Assembly: GCA_022885665.1 (NCBI GenBank) | Contig: JAGQDJ010000260.1 | Coordinates: forward strand, 1,860,001-1,924,000 | Source: Triops longicaudatus | Lineage: Eukaryota; Arthropoda; Branchiopoda; Notostraca; Triopsidae | Length of the DNA: 64,000 nucleotides | Reading direction: 5' to 3' | Shown here: piece after piece, positions 48,059 through 61,525 of the stretch | Layout of the letters: each line of letters begins with the position of its first letter | Numbering within the stretch: position 1 is the first letter of the stretch | Translations under genes and position numbers: made by a program | Notes under the pieces: generated by a model | The model's input: only the letters and a program-made list of their open reading frames with translations | Told to the model about the DNA's origin: nothing | The model's database searches: none

Positions 48059-51000
48059 GTTAAGCCTTACCAATTAAAACAAGCCCCTGCTGCTCAACAG
48101 TGACTTCAACGAGCCAAACGGATGAAACGTTTACCTGTTTCTATTTTTCTTGAAAAAAATTTGCTTTTTACATTCAGAGTTCAACCAGACCATTTACTTT
48201 TGCCGTGGTAGCTCGTTATCTTGGACTGTTTAGCACGGAAAAGTACCTTTTCCACACTACGCCGGAAATGCAACTAATATTAGCAGACAATAGGGGGTAT
48301 TCCATGTGCTTTCACCGCTTGGAACGCTACCGGCGTAACTTTCTAAGCTAGGCTACTGTTTATTTACATCTGAGCGTGGTTACGCCTAGTGTTATTCTAT
48401 TTTGTTATCAAGTGTGGCTAATTTTTGCTTCATTCTTTGTGTTCTTCGGAAGTATGTGTTCTGTTCACTGCACTTTGGCTCATTCTTTTGTTACTTATTC
48501 TTTCCTTTTCTTTCTTACTCCATATGTACGATATTTCAAATATTCTTTGAAAAACCCTCGACAATGACGTGTATGACATGCTCAGATGCAAGTAAACAGT
48601 AGTCTAGCTTATAAAGTTAGGCCGGTGGCGTTCCCAGGTGGGATGAAGGCATATGGAATACGCCCTATTACGAGACACAAGTACAGCACACTACAGCACT
48701 ACACTACAGCATATGTCATGTTCAAAATATTTACATAGTAATAAGAATACTTTTAAGCAACTACAATCAGGCGGGAAAAAAGTATCCGTGCTAAAAGTAC
48801 AGTAATAAAATTTATGCCAAGAACAATAGCGCGTTACGTACACTGCACGATCGTTAAAAAATTGCTAAAAATTTGTGAAAGCATGTGTCGTTTACTGTAA
48901 TGCAAACAAGGATGGTTTCTTTTGTTCTCTTATGATCTTCTGAAAGGAGGGCGAGACCACCGTGGGCAAGCAGGTTCACTGTGTTTGATTGTAGAATTCC
49001 CATATTTTTTATGAGCTTCGTGGTTGTTTCTAAGGCGTGTCTTGCCGAGTTCTTCAAACCTGCCTAGCCAGGACTGACCATTTGGAGGTGCAGTAACTAA
49101 TGGACTCTATATACAAAGTTTGTCAGCCTGAAGAATAGCTCTCCCTGTTACATGTATCACCTTGACTTGGCTTCTTAGTACTGGCGTCATTTTGGTATAT
49201 GGGAGTCCTGACTAAAGGCCTTGGCAAACGACTGTGCATCCCAACTTGCTCCACACACAACAGAAAATATTTTTTTTAATGCTCTGAAGCAACTCCTTCG
49301 TTATCTGAATGACTGACATGCACCAGCTTATAAGCGTACAAAAACTCAAGGCCCATGACAGAGAAGGGTTAATTATCGTGTCGAGCTATGGCTTCCGTCC
49401 GTGAACGCTAACGAACTCTACATGCCCCAAAAACAAACGCACCCGATACGCCCTGTCCAGCTTTGAAAATCTCCTTACCTAAATCCTCTCTAGTGCACCG
49501 TTCTGAACCTTTTCAAGGGTCCAAGAAAAGTTCCGGAAATCTTATTTAAACCTGCAAGTATAATACTGTATTCCCAGGGATTATTGTCCCAAGTCTTTTT
49601 TGTTAAGGAGCCAGGCAAGACCTCTTCCTACACCTCTTGTATTGGAACTGACTTCCGATTACTGAAGAAACACCTGGTTTTTACAATTGGACATAGTGAG
49701 CCTACGGTCCCATTTTTCTTTTTGTTGTAGACGACAGCCATTTTCCGGCGTTCGGGTTCCAAGCGCGACGCATCGATTAACCGTGGTTTTGAAAAGTTGA
49801 CCAGGATTAGGAATGCTATGGGAGATGTTCAAAACGTTCAAGTTAGTAGACGGCAAGTGCAGCATTAATGCTGTTCGCCCAGCAGTCCAACTCTGAAAGT
49901 CTGGCTCGGGATTTTAAATTTAGCTGATGACAGTCGCCATGCAAGGAAGCTATTTACGCAGCCAATGCACCACCAGGGCTTGTATATCCGTAGATCTAGC
50001 ACAAAATTCCAGTATTTATGTTTAGCTTTCGTGTTTCATGGTCTAGTTTAGTCGTCCACCTTGTCCTGTTTTTGCACTCGTTTAACTCTTTTCCTCCGCG
50101 AATTAAATCGCGTTCTACGAGTTCCTTTAATTCATAATTTTGCTCGTCTTTTCAGATTTCGCTTTTATTGCTTCGTTCTCACAAGAAAAACTTGTTTATT
50201 TTACACATGATCTATCTTTGGCGTTTTTTCTATAAGCTTATTATGGAAGTTTCCTTTTCTTGGAAGTCAGTTCGAAATCACAGAAAAAAAAACTGAAACT
50301 ATTGAAACGGTGAAGATTAGGCTCCTTCAGCAATGTCATTAAGGTTAAAATCAGTAAGGTTAAACAAAAAACGGACTGACTAAAAGGCATTTGCGGGAAA
50401 TGTTTCCACCGCTGGGAAAACAAAACGAATTTTATAAGCCATTGGGCAGAGAAAAACGTAGTCTGTAAGCCCTTAAAAGCTCAACTTACCTTGAATAATT
50501 GGGCTATTAGTGACCAAAGAACCCCCAATTGGCTCAAACCCCCGTCCCAAGATTTCCCAGAGCCCCCCTTAACCCCCAACTACCCCGCCTTTTCGAACTT
50601 TTAAGTGCAGTTTGGGATGCAAATGAACTATACTTTCAGGTTTTTTAGAGAGGTTAGGGGCCTAACCAAAGAAATCCATTACAAATACCGCAAGCCATTA
50701 AAAAGCCGAGTTGTGAAAAGTATTTCTTGTATTTCGTATTGACATCGGAACAAATAGACAAAGAAAAGTCATAAAAACATATCCATACGGCTTTCTTTTG
50801 CTCATGTCCCTGCTCGTTAATTATGTAAGCTCGCGTAAGCACAAAGGCATTGTTGGGTAAAATTATGACGGAAGGCACACCACTAACAATACAGGTGTCT
50901 GAACCGTGGTAAGCGTTGGTGGAAAACTGCAGTTGGATCGACATGGCAACCCCGTGTAGAGTTCGGGTATTTCTTTTCCTTCTTTTTGGCACACTTAATT

Positions 51001-51371
51001 CACTGTCTGACGCGACCAAGTTTGCAGGATGGTGTCCAGTATTTTGTCTTGTTTACAGATATATTTACAGTTACATGTTAGCGCGCTAGCCTGTATCATT
51101 CCTAAGCTGCGCTTCATCCGACTAGATACACTACATACAAGGATTTTTGTCATCGTTTCAGTTGAATGGCCATCTTTTTTTCCATCATTTATATCATCTT
51201 TTCATAATTGGCTATGAGATCGTCTGGCTAAAATTCTTTCGGGGATACTGTTAGCTTCACTTGCGCCAAGATTTCTTTTCCCGAGAAACGTTAAAATTAC
51301 AGCTTACAGGATATCCTGGCTTTTTTTTCTCACTTCTTTGTTGTTTGGCGTGTTGCGTCTATCACAGCTAA

Positions 51372-54300
51372 TTAAACAGCTGTCTCACTTCCACTCTTGC
51401 TGCTGGCTTTGAAGCGCTTGTGTTTATCCAAGAGTAAAACCTGCTGTTTGGCATGGACAGCGGTTACAAGCCCTGTTCCACTCATGCCTCCGTGATTCCC
51501 TCCCGTGCCACCGGAGCCGGCTTGCAAGTAAGCAGGCACAGGTTGTTTGCGATGAGACAGACGACGACCCAACTTCTTCCAGGCGGTCAGCGTCTTGGCA
51601 CTCCAGACCCACAATGCACAGATAAGGCCAACCATGAGAGACATAAAAATCTTGAGCATAAACACTTCAATGGTGGGACGTTGGGGAGACTGCATGCCGG
51701 TGGTTAGCAACAACCAACTTTCGCGTTGGTAATACTCGTAAAGATGGCTCGCCAGCACACACACACTCGGGATGACGTACAAGAATCCGAAAATGCCCAC
51801 ACGGAGCGCGTTGGTCGCATTCTTGTCGCTGGGCTGGAGCTGGCCAGAGTTCAAAGGCTGGTTGGCATGGCTCGCATGGTGATGTTGTTGGTGGTACAAG
51901 ATGCTGTTAAGCGTACTGCAGGTGGCGGAAGATGGGTGGCGAGAAGGTGGGAGTTGCACGGGGACGGCCATAAAAGACGCATTTTTGCCCAGTTTGCGAT
52001 GCTGACACAACGCCCAGCTCCCACACAATAAAAACACCAGCCCGATTAACAGACAAATGCTCTCCGGGATGATGACAAAACCCGACAGATAACTAGCGTT
52101 TTGGTTCCCCACATTGCACATTCCTAGAAACGAAACATTGAGATAATTTATTGAATCTTGTCTAATTCTTCGTTTATTACAAGCTTATTTGTTCATTTAT
52201 TGCAAGTTTGAAAGTACCCTATTTTCAACGGAGAATTTAGTCATCGTTACACGAGCTTTAAAGCTTATTTTTACAGTTCTGAAGCTGGTGCAACCAATAT
52301 CGCATTTACGTGTGAATTCGGCAAATGTTTCGAATACGGGTTAATTCACCCTCTTTTTCGTGTCCCACTTTTAGCAGGAATCGTTAAAAAAATTTAAGAC
52401 ATTTGTTTAAATGAGTTGTTGTCAGTAATGTACCTACTTCTAGAAATCTTTCGAAACAAGTAATGATCTTTTTAAATTAAAAGCTTCGTAGGAATGATTT
52501 TTAACGTTTCAGTAACCTTTCCCACGTTTCACATTTCGCTTTCTGACGTATACGACAAATCTGGCTCTGCTGTTGGCTTTTAACTCGATTTTCCTAATCT
52601 GTGTTTACCTGTGAGTTCGTCTGCATCCACTGCCAACAAGACCAAGATAGCAATAGTCTGGGCAGCGGGAATGCCCCAAGCCACCAAGTGTAGTAAAGAT
52701 GAATATCGCTGGATTTTCTCGTGAGTCCATCGAGGGCCAGCAGTTAGGAACCACGTTAAAGTTAGCAACGCCCACCTGCGGGAAACAAACATGATACAGT
52801 TTAATTAGACGCTAATTACAGTCATTCAAAGCTTTTATGTATCCGTTTTCCTTAAAAATTTCACGTGGTCTCAAAATCAACAATACTTTACGTATTTACG
52901 AGATGAATATGTTACGTAACCCACTTTGTAGCTTAGTTCTTAATTTTCCCTGAATGCTTCGGTGCATCGAGTTACACCTGGTTTTACAACATATTGGAAA
53001 AGCACTGTACAGACCCAAGATATGTAACTTTTCTTATCTGCAGCAAAAAGCGTTTTCCAGCTTGAAGATAAATCACACATGCCCGAAACGAAAAACCCGA
53101 AAGTATCTCGTTTCCGTGAACAGTTCAGGTTATGGTTATCTAGGGGAAAAAATATGTAAAAGCCCTAAGAATAGTCTCGCTCTTATCGTTTTTCGGGTCG
53201 GACTTTCTAGCGAGTCGCAAATCAATTCCCTTTTTACTGCAAAGAAAGGTACGCATAAAATTCTATGGTGAGGCAGAAAGCCTAAGATGGAAGACCCCTA
53301 AACCATGATAGATAGTCAACGAGTCTTCAGGTGATGCTGAGACGATACGCTACAACACAGACTCCCCGAGACCCCCACCATAACTTCGTGACGAACACCA
53401 AGGTGGCAAAAAAGAAGGGAGTGAAGAACCCGTCCTTTTTTTTTAAAAAAAAAGGTGGCTGTTGGATACCTGACCATGGCCATCACCTTCACCTGGAGAA
53501 AAAAAGCGGGCCTTTACAACCTTAGCAGAACAAGACTCTCTCTTTCGTACGCATTCGAAAGGTAGAAAATGGTATACCACCAAATGCTTGCATTCAAATT
53601 CAACTTCCAGGACAAAAAGTGGCTAGTTTTATAGTAGTCTTTGGAAAGGGATAGAAGAAAAGAGACCAGAACCGGGCGGAACTTGGAAAAATACGGTGAG
53701 CCTTGTTTCTGGCCTCGCGTTTTGCAGTCCAACTGAAGACGAACCCGCGCTTTTGGTAGGCAAGCTTGAGTTCAAAAGGGATGTAGCAAATCTCTATTTT
53801 CAAAGGGTTAAACAGGTAGCGAGCCAAGGTCGCATCCGGCGCACTGACAATTGAAAACCCATCCACTTTTCCCTATCATGAATCCATCAACATCCAGTTC
53901 GTTATCAAAGCCTCTATCCTCGAGTTTTGTTTCGGCGTCCCCCAAAGTATTTTCATAGCTTTTAGACCCAAAAAGCTGTACACCAATCGGACTCTAGGCT
54001 CAAAGTTCCAAAGGTTGGAAAGAAAAGTAAAGAATAAAGATGATTTCCTGTTGGTAAGTTTAATTTGCGCCTTTGGCAGCAGTTTCCAATATCCCCAGCT
54101 GGCGTGGGTTGACTGTCATCTGTCATAGTGTCGTTCTTGGACTCTTTCCTCCTCCCTTCCGAAGTTTACCCGAGTTAATGAGGGAAGAGGACTCAAGGTC
54201 CCTGGAATGCCCATTCAGGGACATCTTATCAACTTCGAGTCTCAAAAGTTTGGTGCCACAGTCAACTTGTCTACTTAGGCCTCTATAACCACGAAAAGCC

Positions 54301-57300
54301 CTGGCAAACTCTATAAATGTGTCGAATTCGCTTGCATGGAAACTTTTGAGAATGTCGATAATGTGCCATGTAATGGTGTTTGCTGCCTTGCTTTGAGAGC
54401 TAAAGTAACGTTAGGGATTTAAGAGATTGCTTTGTCACGACTAGGGATTGACAGGACTCCATATAGCGATAACAGCAACACCTCCAGCCAAAACTTCCCT
54501 GGCTCGGTCTACCTTTGTTGGTACACGCGGGCCTCAAGCCCTGGCCCAAGATTAGCTCCAAGTTGGCTGTTCGAGACGTGAGAAAAAGTGAGGGAATAAG
54601 GTGTCCAAAAACAGGCTACTGCTCAGTCTGGTGCTTAGCATTTGTTGACTTGGCAAGTCTTACGTTATCAGTGGGCGCATTCACCATTGTAACACTTGGA
54701 AGTTAGCCTTTCATGTTTCATACGCTTTTAGAAATTCGCCAAACGTTACAAAAAAGGTGAATAGGTACTGTGGGGCCTCAGAACGGGATTCATTAGTCAT
54801 TTTTTCAAGTATTATCGACTGCCTGATTGTATAGGAACAGTCGTTATTCACGAAAATAAATGGTGGCTGGCATCGATATATTGGAGCCTGTTTTGCTTCG
54901 CCTGCCATACACTTGCGAACCTTCTCCAGTGTGTAAACGCAACCTGTACATCCAGATCTTCGCACAACAAAGGCTAATCAGTCAGTTACCTTTCTAATTG
55001 ATCACGCGTGTTATTTTTCCTTGGTGTTGAAAAAGGCAAGACTTGTTTTTCTCTCCGTTTCGCGCCTTTTGAGTTATGAGCCTTAAATGCTTCAAGCCCT
55101 TACACAAAAACCGGTCTGGCTGGTAAACGGGCTTCACACTATTTAAGGTGTATAATGTTTGGACTGCGTCCTCGTTGCTCTAACGTCAACCTGTCAACTA
55201 ACTCGCAAACACCCCCAAACCAGTCGACGGACTTTCTGGTATTCACACCGATCTCGAAAATCGATGGTTCCGAAACAGCGAGAAAGCTATTTATGCTTTA
55301 TTGTTGCAGTTTCCGAAACTAGTTAAGAACTTTCCTTATGAAGGGCAAATGAGCAAGCATTTACGATGTACCCGTTGGTGTTGACGTAACATAGGTAACA
55401 GAGATTTATAACGTCCTTTTCTAAAGCACGACATCCTGCCTTCAAGTCGTTTAAATGGTGTTTCACAAAGTCTGGAACCCTAGTCTCTCAACCCCTTTTA
55501 TTGCGTCAAAATATTAGAAACGCCAAGGCAAGCTGTAACTTATTCCCTCTTTTTCTTCTCCCTGTTACACTAGGGTCAATCCTGTGCTATACTAAAAATC
55601 TTTTCCCGTTTAGATGAGGGCTATGGGGGTTGGGGAGTGGAGGGTCAATGGTTTTAAAAACCTCGCTAAGGGATTTCTCAACTTTGGTTCCAGTTTATTA
55701 CCATTGTCCCTTCGTTTTGCCTCCCTCTTTTTTCCTGTTTTCTTGACCAAATGACTTTTAAAGGCGAAAAAGGGAGGGATTGTAAAACGAAGCTTTTTAA
55801 GATATTTGGCGACGCTCAAAAAACGTACAGGTCTTCATTGGGGACACACAGCAACTGTTGCTAATTTGCTTATTGTAAGTCAGTCCTACCCTTTTAGCTC
55901 AGGGTGAAAGGAGAGAAGAGGAAAAAAGGATGACAAGAGGGTTTAAAATACCCTTCGCCCACATTTTCCAGTTTTCGAAGGGAAAAAAAGCTTTAACGAC
56001 GATGAAACCTAATCTCAGTCAAGTTTCACCCCCTTCTCGAAAATGTCCCATTCTCGGCCAAGCATTCAGAGTTGAAAATATAAGAAACATTTTCCAATAC
56101 GGCTTTAGCGCAGTGAAGTGACGAGAAAATCTCGCGCTCGTCCTAGCAGGGGTCATCTGTTTGTGAATGCTTTTGACGTGAAAAAGGGGCCTGCACTGAG
56201 GCTACGAAAGAAGCTGGGTGGGAAATAGATCGTCATTTCTATGCCAAGGAAGATTTGGCAAAAGGGGGCACCAACTGACAGGGAGGACTCTAATACTCTT
56301 AATCCAGGACAATGGCATTTCCAGAACAGGACTGAATTTTCTCAAGTAGTTTCCCCCCAACGCGTCCACTAACGAAAAGACGAGGAATTATTCTCATAGC
56401 TTGAGGAATCCATTTGCAAGCAAGACGAGGGCGAGTGCCCTTGTCTAGACGTTTCACGCTTTGGGTAACTTCTGAATTATACAGCACTTTCCGGTGTCTA
56501 GTTAAGGCTCCAAAACATGGCACGAGAATTAAGAGGAAAAGCGAGATTTGCATTGTGGACGAAGACTGGTCGCGTCTCATTAGCTGGACTGGCATAATTG
56601 AATTTTCTGCTCTTCGTTCCAGCAGACACGCTCAAGCGTCCATAGGTCCTTTAAAAGCGTTAGCAGGGCTTTCCGGCTACTGCGAAGCTAGTGTGACGTT
56701 AAATTAAAGCTGGACTAAACGAGGTAACATTTCTCGCGATCAAGTGGCGTAACCTCGACTAAGAATAAACACTAGAAAAGTCTTCATCGGCCCCAGAGTC
56801 TGAGCTTGACACCTGAGATTTCGTGCATTGAACCCATTTGGTACAATGTCTTAAAGACATTTGTTTTTCCGACTCCATCGTGATAGACTTACCAAACGGT
56901 GGCAGCCATGCCGAAAAAGTAATTGAGGAGGAAGACAATAGTACAGTTGGTCTGATCCAATCCTTCTTGGAGGAGAATCTCCACATTATGTTGGGGATCC
57001 GTGTGGCAAGCGACGTCATGACGACCAGCGATTAAACGCACGATGTGTCCACCACTAAAATGCAACAAGCAACCATGAAAAACGCAAGTCTGGCCGTTCC
57101 AAGCCTCTCTTTGTTATTCAGAGGACGTAATAGCATGAATATTCAAATATATATTAATTACACTCCTAAAGAGAATCTACTTGAGCTAGGTTATTGTATC
57201 CGTTTCAGCAGATGGTTAAACAATAGCCCGTGTCCGTGGCTGTGTTACCTGTAAATGTTGAAGCAAAAAGCCAAGAAGATAATGGGGCGCTCCGGATATC

Positions 57301-58243
57301 GAAAACGGGATCCGTCGATAAGGAATGTCAAGATGGTAAACAAAGTACCGAGGAAACAAATGACAGCCCAGACTGCCATCCAGATCTCGGCGAAGGTTTT
57401 GTCTTCGTTGGAAAAAGCCAAGTTGGCATCGCACAGTTGGGCACAGCGCCCAGTACGGTTAATGAAGACGTAGCGTTCGGGAAAACGATATTTGTCGCAC
57501 GGTCCAGCGACCACATTGCTGCCGATGACAGAAGGCGGGCCCGGCACGTAAAAGCCTTTGGAGATGCCGGGATTCAGAATGGGAATATTGGGACTCAGTT
57601 TGCTATTAGGGTTATTCATTTTCCCCGCGACAGAGGGTGAGCCCGGCCCGACAACCATATTGGGATGGTGACCAGGGCGACCGGGTAAGGCATTGTGGCC
57701 GGCGCTGGAAGGGACGTGCACGGGGTACGAACTCGTTTCTTCGCCCGGTCCGTCCATGCACATATGGACGTGATTGTTTTCGGGCGGGAATTTGGAGCAG
57801 TTGAGCGCAGTGGGCCACGGGAAGCCGAATTCCTGCAGTACCGGTTGACAGCGTGATCGCACGGACTCGCACAAGGGCCGGCACGGACCGATGGGTGTAG
57901 CGATTTTCTCGGTACACATGGGCACGTACACGGAACAGAGGAAGAACTGGAGCTGACTCGAGCACCCGTACTGAATCAACGGCGTAAATGTCTGGAGCTG
58001 TAATTGGGCATCTTTTTGCATGTCGTGCCCTACCAAATTGGGCATGGACGTCACATTGTAACCGATGCCACGGCACAGCTCCAGCTTGATAGGCTCACAG
58101 GTACGACTGACTTCCGTTTCAGTGCTGCATTTCACCGTACATGTGTGGACGAGGACACTCACTAGCAACACGGAAACCATCCATCGCCATTCCCGCGCAT
58201 TTGACCAACACGAAGCCATAACTCCATAGGCACCAGGCACCAT
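51372..58243 (-). CDS. FZD4: Frizzled 4-type Wnt/Norrin receptor
   Basis: Seven-pass plasma-membrane receptor. Exons on the minus strand: 58243..57249, 57054..56893, 52775..52609, 52123..51372 (691 aa). A signal peptide is followed by the cysteine-rich domain with GYNVTSMPNLVGH, QLQTFTPLIQYGCSSQLQFF, CSVYVPMCTEKIATPIGPC and FGFPWPTALNCSKFPP, closest to vertebrate FZD4. Then come WMAVWAVICF (TM1), RYPERPIIFLAFCFNIY (TM2), FLLNYFFGMAATVWW (TM3), DADELTGMCNVGNQN and SAKTLTAWKKLGRR, which holds the KTxxxW Dishevelled-binding motif. The C-terminus is SGSETAV, matching the SETVV PDZ ligand of vertebrate FZD4. It is longer than human FZD4 (537 aa) because of a Pro/Gly-rich linker of about 75 residues after the CRD and a His/Ser/Pro-rich insertion in intracellular loop 3. 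The start could be M1 or M9. Intron 2 is 4.1 kb and shows no gene. Confidence 0.95.
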
Positions 58244-60149
58244 CGTGTGAACTTTTCACGTTGCGAAAATAGACAAGGTTTGGGCGCTGTTTCTGGCGCG
58301 AAACGTCAATTTTGCATGGAACAGTAATCACTTCCCGGTCGTGCTCTTGGCCTGACTCCACAGTCACACAACACCAGACGAGCTTCGGATGTGCGCCATG
58401 TTTGTTATTCAGACGACATGAAAGTATTTGCAGAGCCGCGGCAACATGACCTATGCTCGCGATCCTGGCTGGAACTGAACTGATGTATGCTGCGCGCGGG
58501 ACCGAGGCTTTTGGCTTAACAAGAAGCTTCCCCAAAGTGCTGGCTTGGCTAAGCAAGGGCAGTGTGCCCACGGAAAGCAGTAGTGGCAACCGTGCCGTGC
58601 CGACCGATGGCCACGAAACTTGACTTGCTTATGCAGAGGGAATCCACACCTCGGTCCTTTTGCCTTCGAGCCAAAACACCTCGGCTTTTCTATACACCTG
58701 GGAAAATCTATGGACTTGTTTCCAATTCAAATGTGGCTAGACTACGGATTCATCTCCATGGTTAAGCCTTAGCTTTTCTTTACGAGGCAAAAAAGAAAAG
58801 GGATACTCAAAAGAGGTAGAAAGAGGCGCGTTATATATCTTACCTGTCTGATAGATGTATATATGTTATATATGTATATGACCGGCGTGTGTAAATGGGG
58901 AGTTGTGTGTGGGTTGGAGTGAACGGGCATCAGGCAAGGCCGAGGACGTTGCATTGCCGGAAGAAAAATAAGGGATGCAGGGACAGGTGGTTTTGGCAAC
59001 AAGGTGTCGTGTGTTTTTATCAACATGATAAAGAGGGTGTGAACAAATGGAGAATAGTGTGACTAATAGGAGAAGACAGGTATTAGGTTATTCTTTTCCC
59101 CAAACTCCTTTATATATTTACCCAGCCACAAGTAATACAGTTAGAAGAAAAGAAGGAAACAAAGAATAACTTGATTTTGTCTAACCAACTGCACTGTGTC
59201 CTTTATCGCAACTCGTTTAGTACCCTTTTATTGAACTATTTCCGGTGTAACTGTGGGATAAGATTAGCTGTCATGCCTTTCCTCACAGACTCCGTGTTTG
59301 GCAAGCTACTTCCTACTTTGCTAGTGCTCGTTGGCTGTCATTGCTTTCATTCGATGCAATGATAGCAAATTCCGCTTTGGATGCTGACACAAGCTAAAAT
59401 AAAGCGTATTCACTCACAATCTGCATTCGGTTTATCGCTTTTCTTCCACCGTAAACATAAACGAGCAAGACAATAATCTTGGCATTATCACCTAGGAAAA
59501 CAGAATTAGTCAACTTGCCAAATGTGCACTATTCTATAATTGCTTGTTCACTTTATATTGCATGGGATATAAGAATAGGCAGGTTTTACGCTCTTTCTTG
59601 ACCCCATATAAAGAACCGTGCCAAGGAATAGCAAATTGCGTAGTTGGATAGCCGCATGAAAAGCCCAGAGACCCGTATGTAGGAACAAGTTAATAATACG
59701 AAAATACCTTCAAGCCTGGAGTAAACGTGTGTATAAAACATGCACATGGAAAGCTTATCAATAATCATACATGATAAAATACATAATATACTACATGTAT
59801 TATGTAATGGCACCTCTACTTTTCAGCCTCCGTAATTGTTGCTCGACTGACATCAGACTGTTGCGTTTTTTTGTTTTGTTTTTTTTTTATTCCGAAGACC
59901 GACAAGACGTCGGAAATGTGATTTGTTTTTCTCTGACAGATTCGGAATTCGACTTCGTGGGTTACTGACGCGTTTGAATCTCGTTAAAATGTTTCTACTG
60001 TTATCAAATATGGAACTAAGAATATCTATAGCCAACTCCGAAAACTGAAACCGTTGTACACATTTCTGTCACAACATACTAGGTGAAATGCATTTTACGG
60101 GATTACGACCTTATCGAAATATAAGAAGGCGATTTTCGATGCCGTAAAG
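58244..60149. other. Upstream region of FZD4 and intergenic DNA
   Basis: 58244-58700 is relatively GC-rich and is probably the FZD4 promoter and leader. Further right the sequence is AT-rich with a short TATA/TGTATA-rich patch at 58850-58880. No supported gene. Confidence 0.4.
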
Positions 60150-61164
60150 CAGCGGTCTCCAAACTTTTTGGAGTCACGATCCACTTTCTGAGACACACTT
60201 TTTCTGCAGCCCAGTTTGTGATCGGTACGAAAAAAAATATATATATAAAACCATTCAAGGCTGCATAATCATAGATAAGCATGAGCTCGGGACATGATGC
60301 TTTTGGTAGAAAACGATTTAAATACAATCAAAAATCCTTATTCGCGGGTTCCGTACCTGCGGTTTCGGTATGCGCGGACGAAATTTTTGAAACCGACTCT
60401 CTATTCGCGGCAAAATATTTCGCTATTAGCGTGTTATCCTGGTGAAAATAATTTAAAATCTTAGTCATTTTGGAACAAACTCATATTAATATTACTTCTA
60501 TTTCATGTTGTTACAAACTCCAGTAGGGAAGTCTATTTTTTTGCAACAAAACACGCGCTAAAAGGGTTAACGAAATAAAGCAAACCGCTTTTAACTGGGA
60601 GCAATAATGAAGTTTTTATAAGATTAAATAAAACAAACATACATTTAAGGCACAAGTAGTAAAGCAAAGATCGCCTCGAGCAATAAAAATGGTAAAATTA
60701 ACCTAATATGTGAAATTTACTTACGAATTTCATATTATTTTGTAAAACCAGCTCGGTTTATGGAGCCAAGCTTGATATACAAATAAAAACTAATGAAACG
60801 GTTACTGAAATCAGTTGAGTTGTAATATTTTAAAGGCGATGAAGCAGGAAAAAAACACCTAATACTTCAAGGAGACATAGGCTTAATAACGAAAAATTTT
60901 CCTGTTGGGCAGACAAAATCTGAATTACCATTCCCTGTAGCTCTATCTTTATTTTTCAGAATTTTACGCATCCCTATCTTCCAATGTCATTATACTCTCC
61001 TCACTCGCGATTTCATTATCCGCGGGATTTCTCTGGAACGTATACCCCGCAAATAGGAAGCTTTGATTGTACACACGAGTGTCCACACCGGACGGTCACG
61101 CGGCCCAATTTCTAGCCAGTGGCGGCCCACCAGCGGGCCGCAGTCCATAGTTTGGAGACCGCTG
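60150..61164. mobile_element. hAT-type nonautonomous transposon (MITE), interrupted
   Basis: Perfect 16-bp terminal inverted repeats (CAGCGGTCTCCAAACT at the left, its complement at the right) and a perfect 8-bp target-site duplication ccgtaaag at 60142-60149 and 61165-61172. Eight-base duplications and CAG...GGTCTCCAAAC ends with GGCCCGC-rich flanks are typical of hAT elements. Only about 266 bp are hAT sequence; the centre is a second element. No transposase is present. Confidence 0.88.
60323..61071. mobile_element. Pogo/Tigger-like nonautonomous element nested in the hAT MITE
   Basis: Imperfect inverted ends: TACAATCAAAAATCCTTATT at the left and the complement of TACAATCAAAGCTTCCTATT at the right. 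Both are followed by GCGGG-containing sequence, with TA at both borders as for Tc1/mariner-pogo insertion. The ATTCGCGG and TCTGGAACGTAT...CCCCGC words are typical of pogo/Tigger-type terminal repeats. The 0.7-kb AT-rich interior has no open frame. Confidence 0.75.
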
Positions 61165-61525
61165 CCGTAAAGATTGCAGTGAAAGGACGATCTGCAGAGA
61201 GAGCTTCTGATTTCCAATTCGCTGTTCTGGAACTAGGCACCCTTTGGTAAAATACGAAAACAATAAAATCTGGTAAACCCACGCACGGCTATAAATAAAA
61301 GTGATAAAAAGCGTCCGCTCCAAGTTTTCCCGCATTAGTCGTCAGATCTGTGATAAGAGTTGACAAACAACCTAAAAATTCGATCGAAAACATCTCATAC
61401 TTCTAAAGTTTCATTTCCCCCCCGCATCTTCGGCTTCTTTTTCACAGTAAATCAGACTTGACTTGGAATTTATTTTCAAGACTCGCGACTTTTAAATATA
61501 TTCTTTGTAGGACTATTTAGTGAAC

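Larger units (their letters stand above)
32211..51371. other. 19-kb interval without a supported gene
   Basis: Contains AMD1 3' sequence at its left end, then only short open frames with no family motif. AT-rich low-complexity patches occur (for example 38291-38355), and there is an inverted repeat gttgtacagc/gctgtacaac at 36221-36230 and 36279-36288. The low density contrasts with the rest of the window. It may hold regulatory DNA, noncoding RNA genes, decayed repeats or large introns of a gene whose exons I miss. One weak exon candidate (44267-44488, minus) is listed separately. Confidence 0.4.

Noticed and set aside
53600..53866. 88-codon minus-strand frame inside FZD4 intron 2
   Set aside because: No conserved motif and no in-frame splicing to FZD4; flanking exons join correctly without it.
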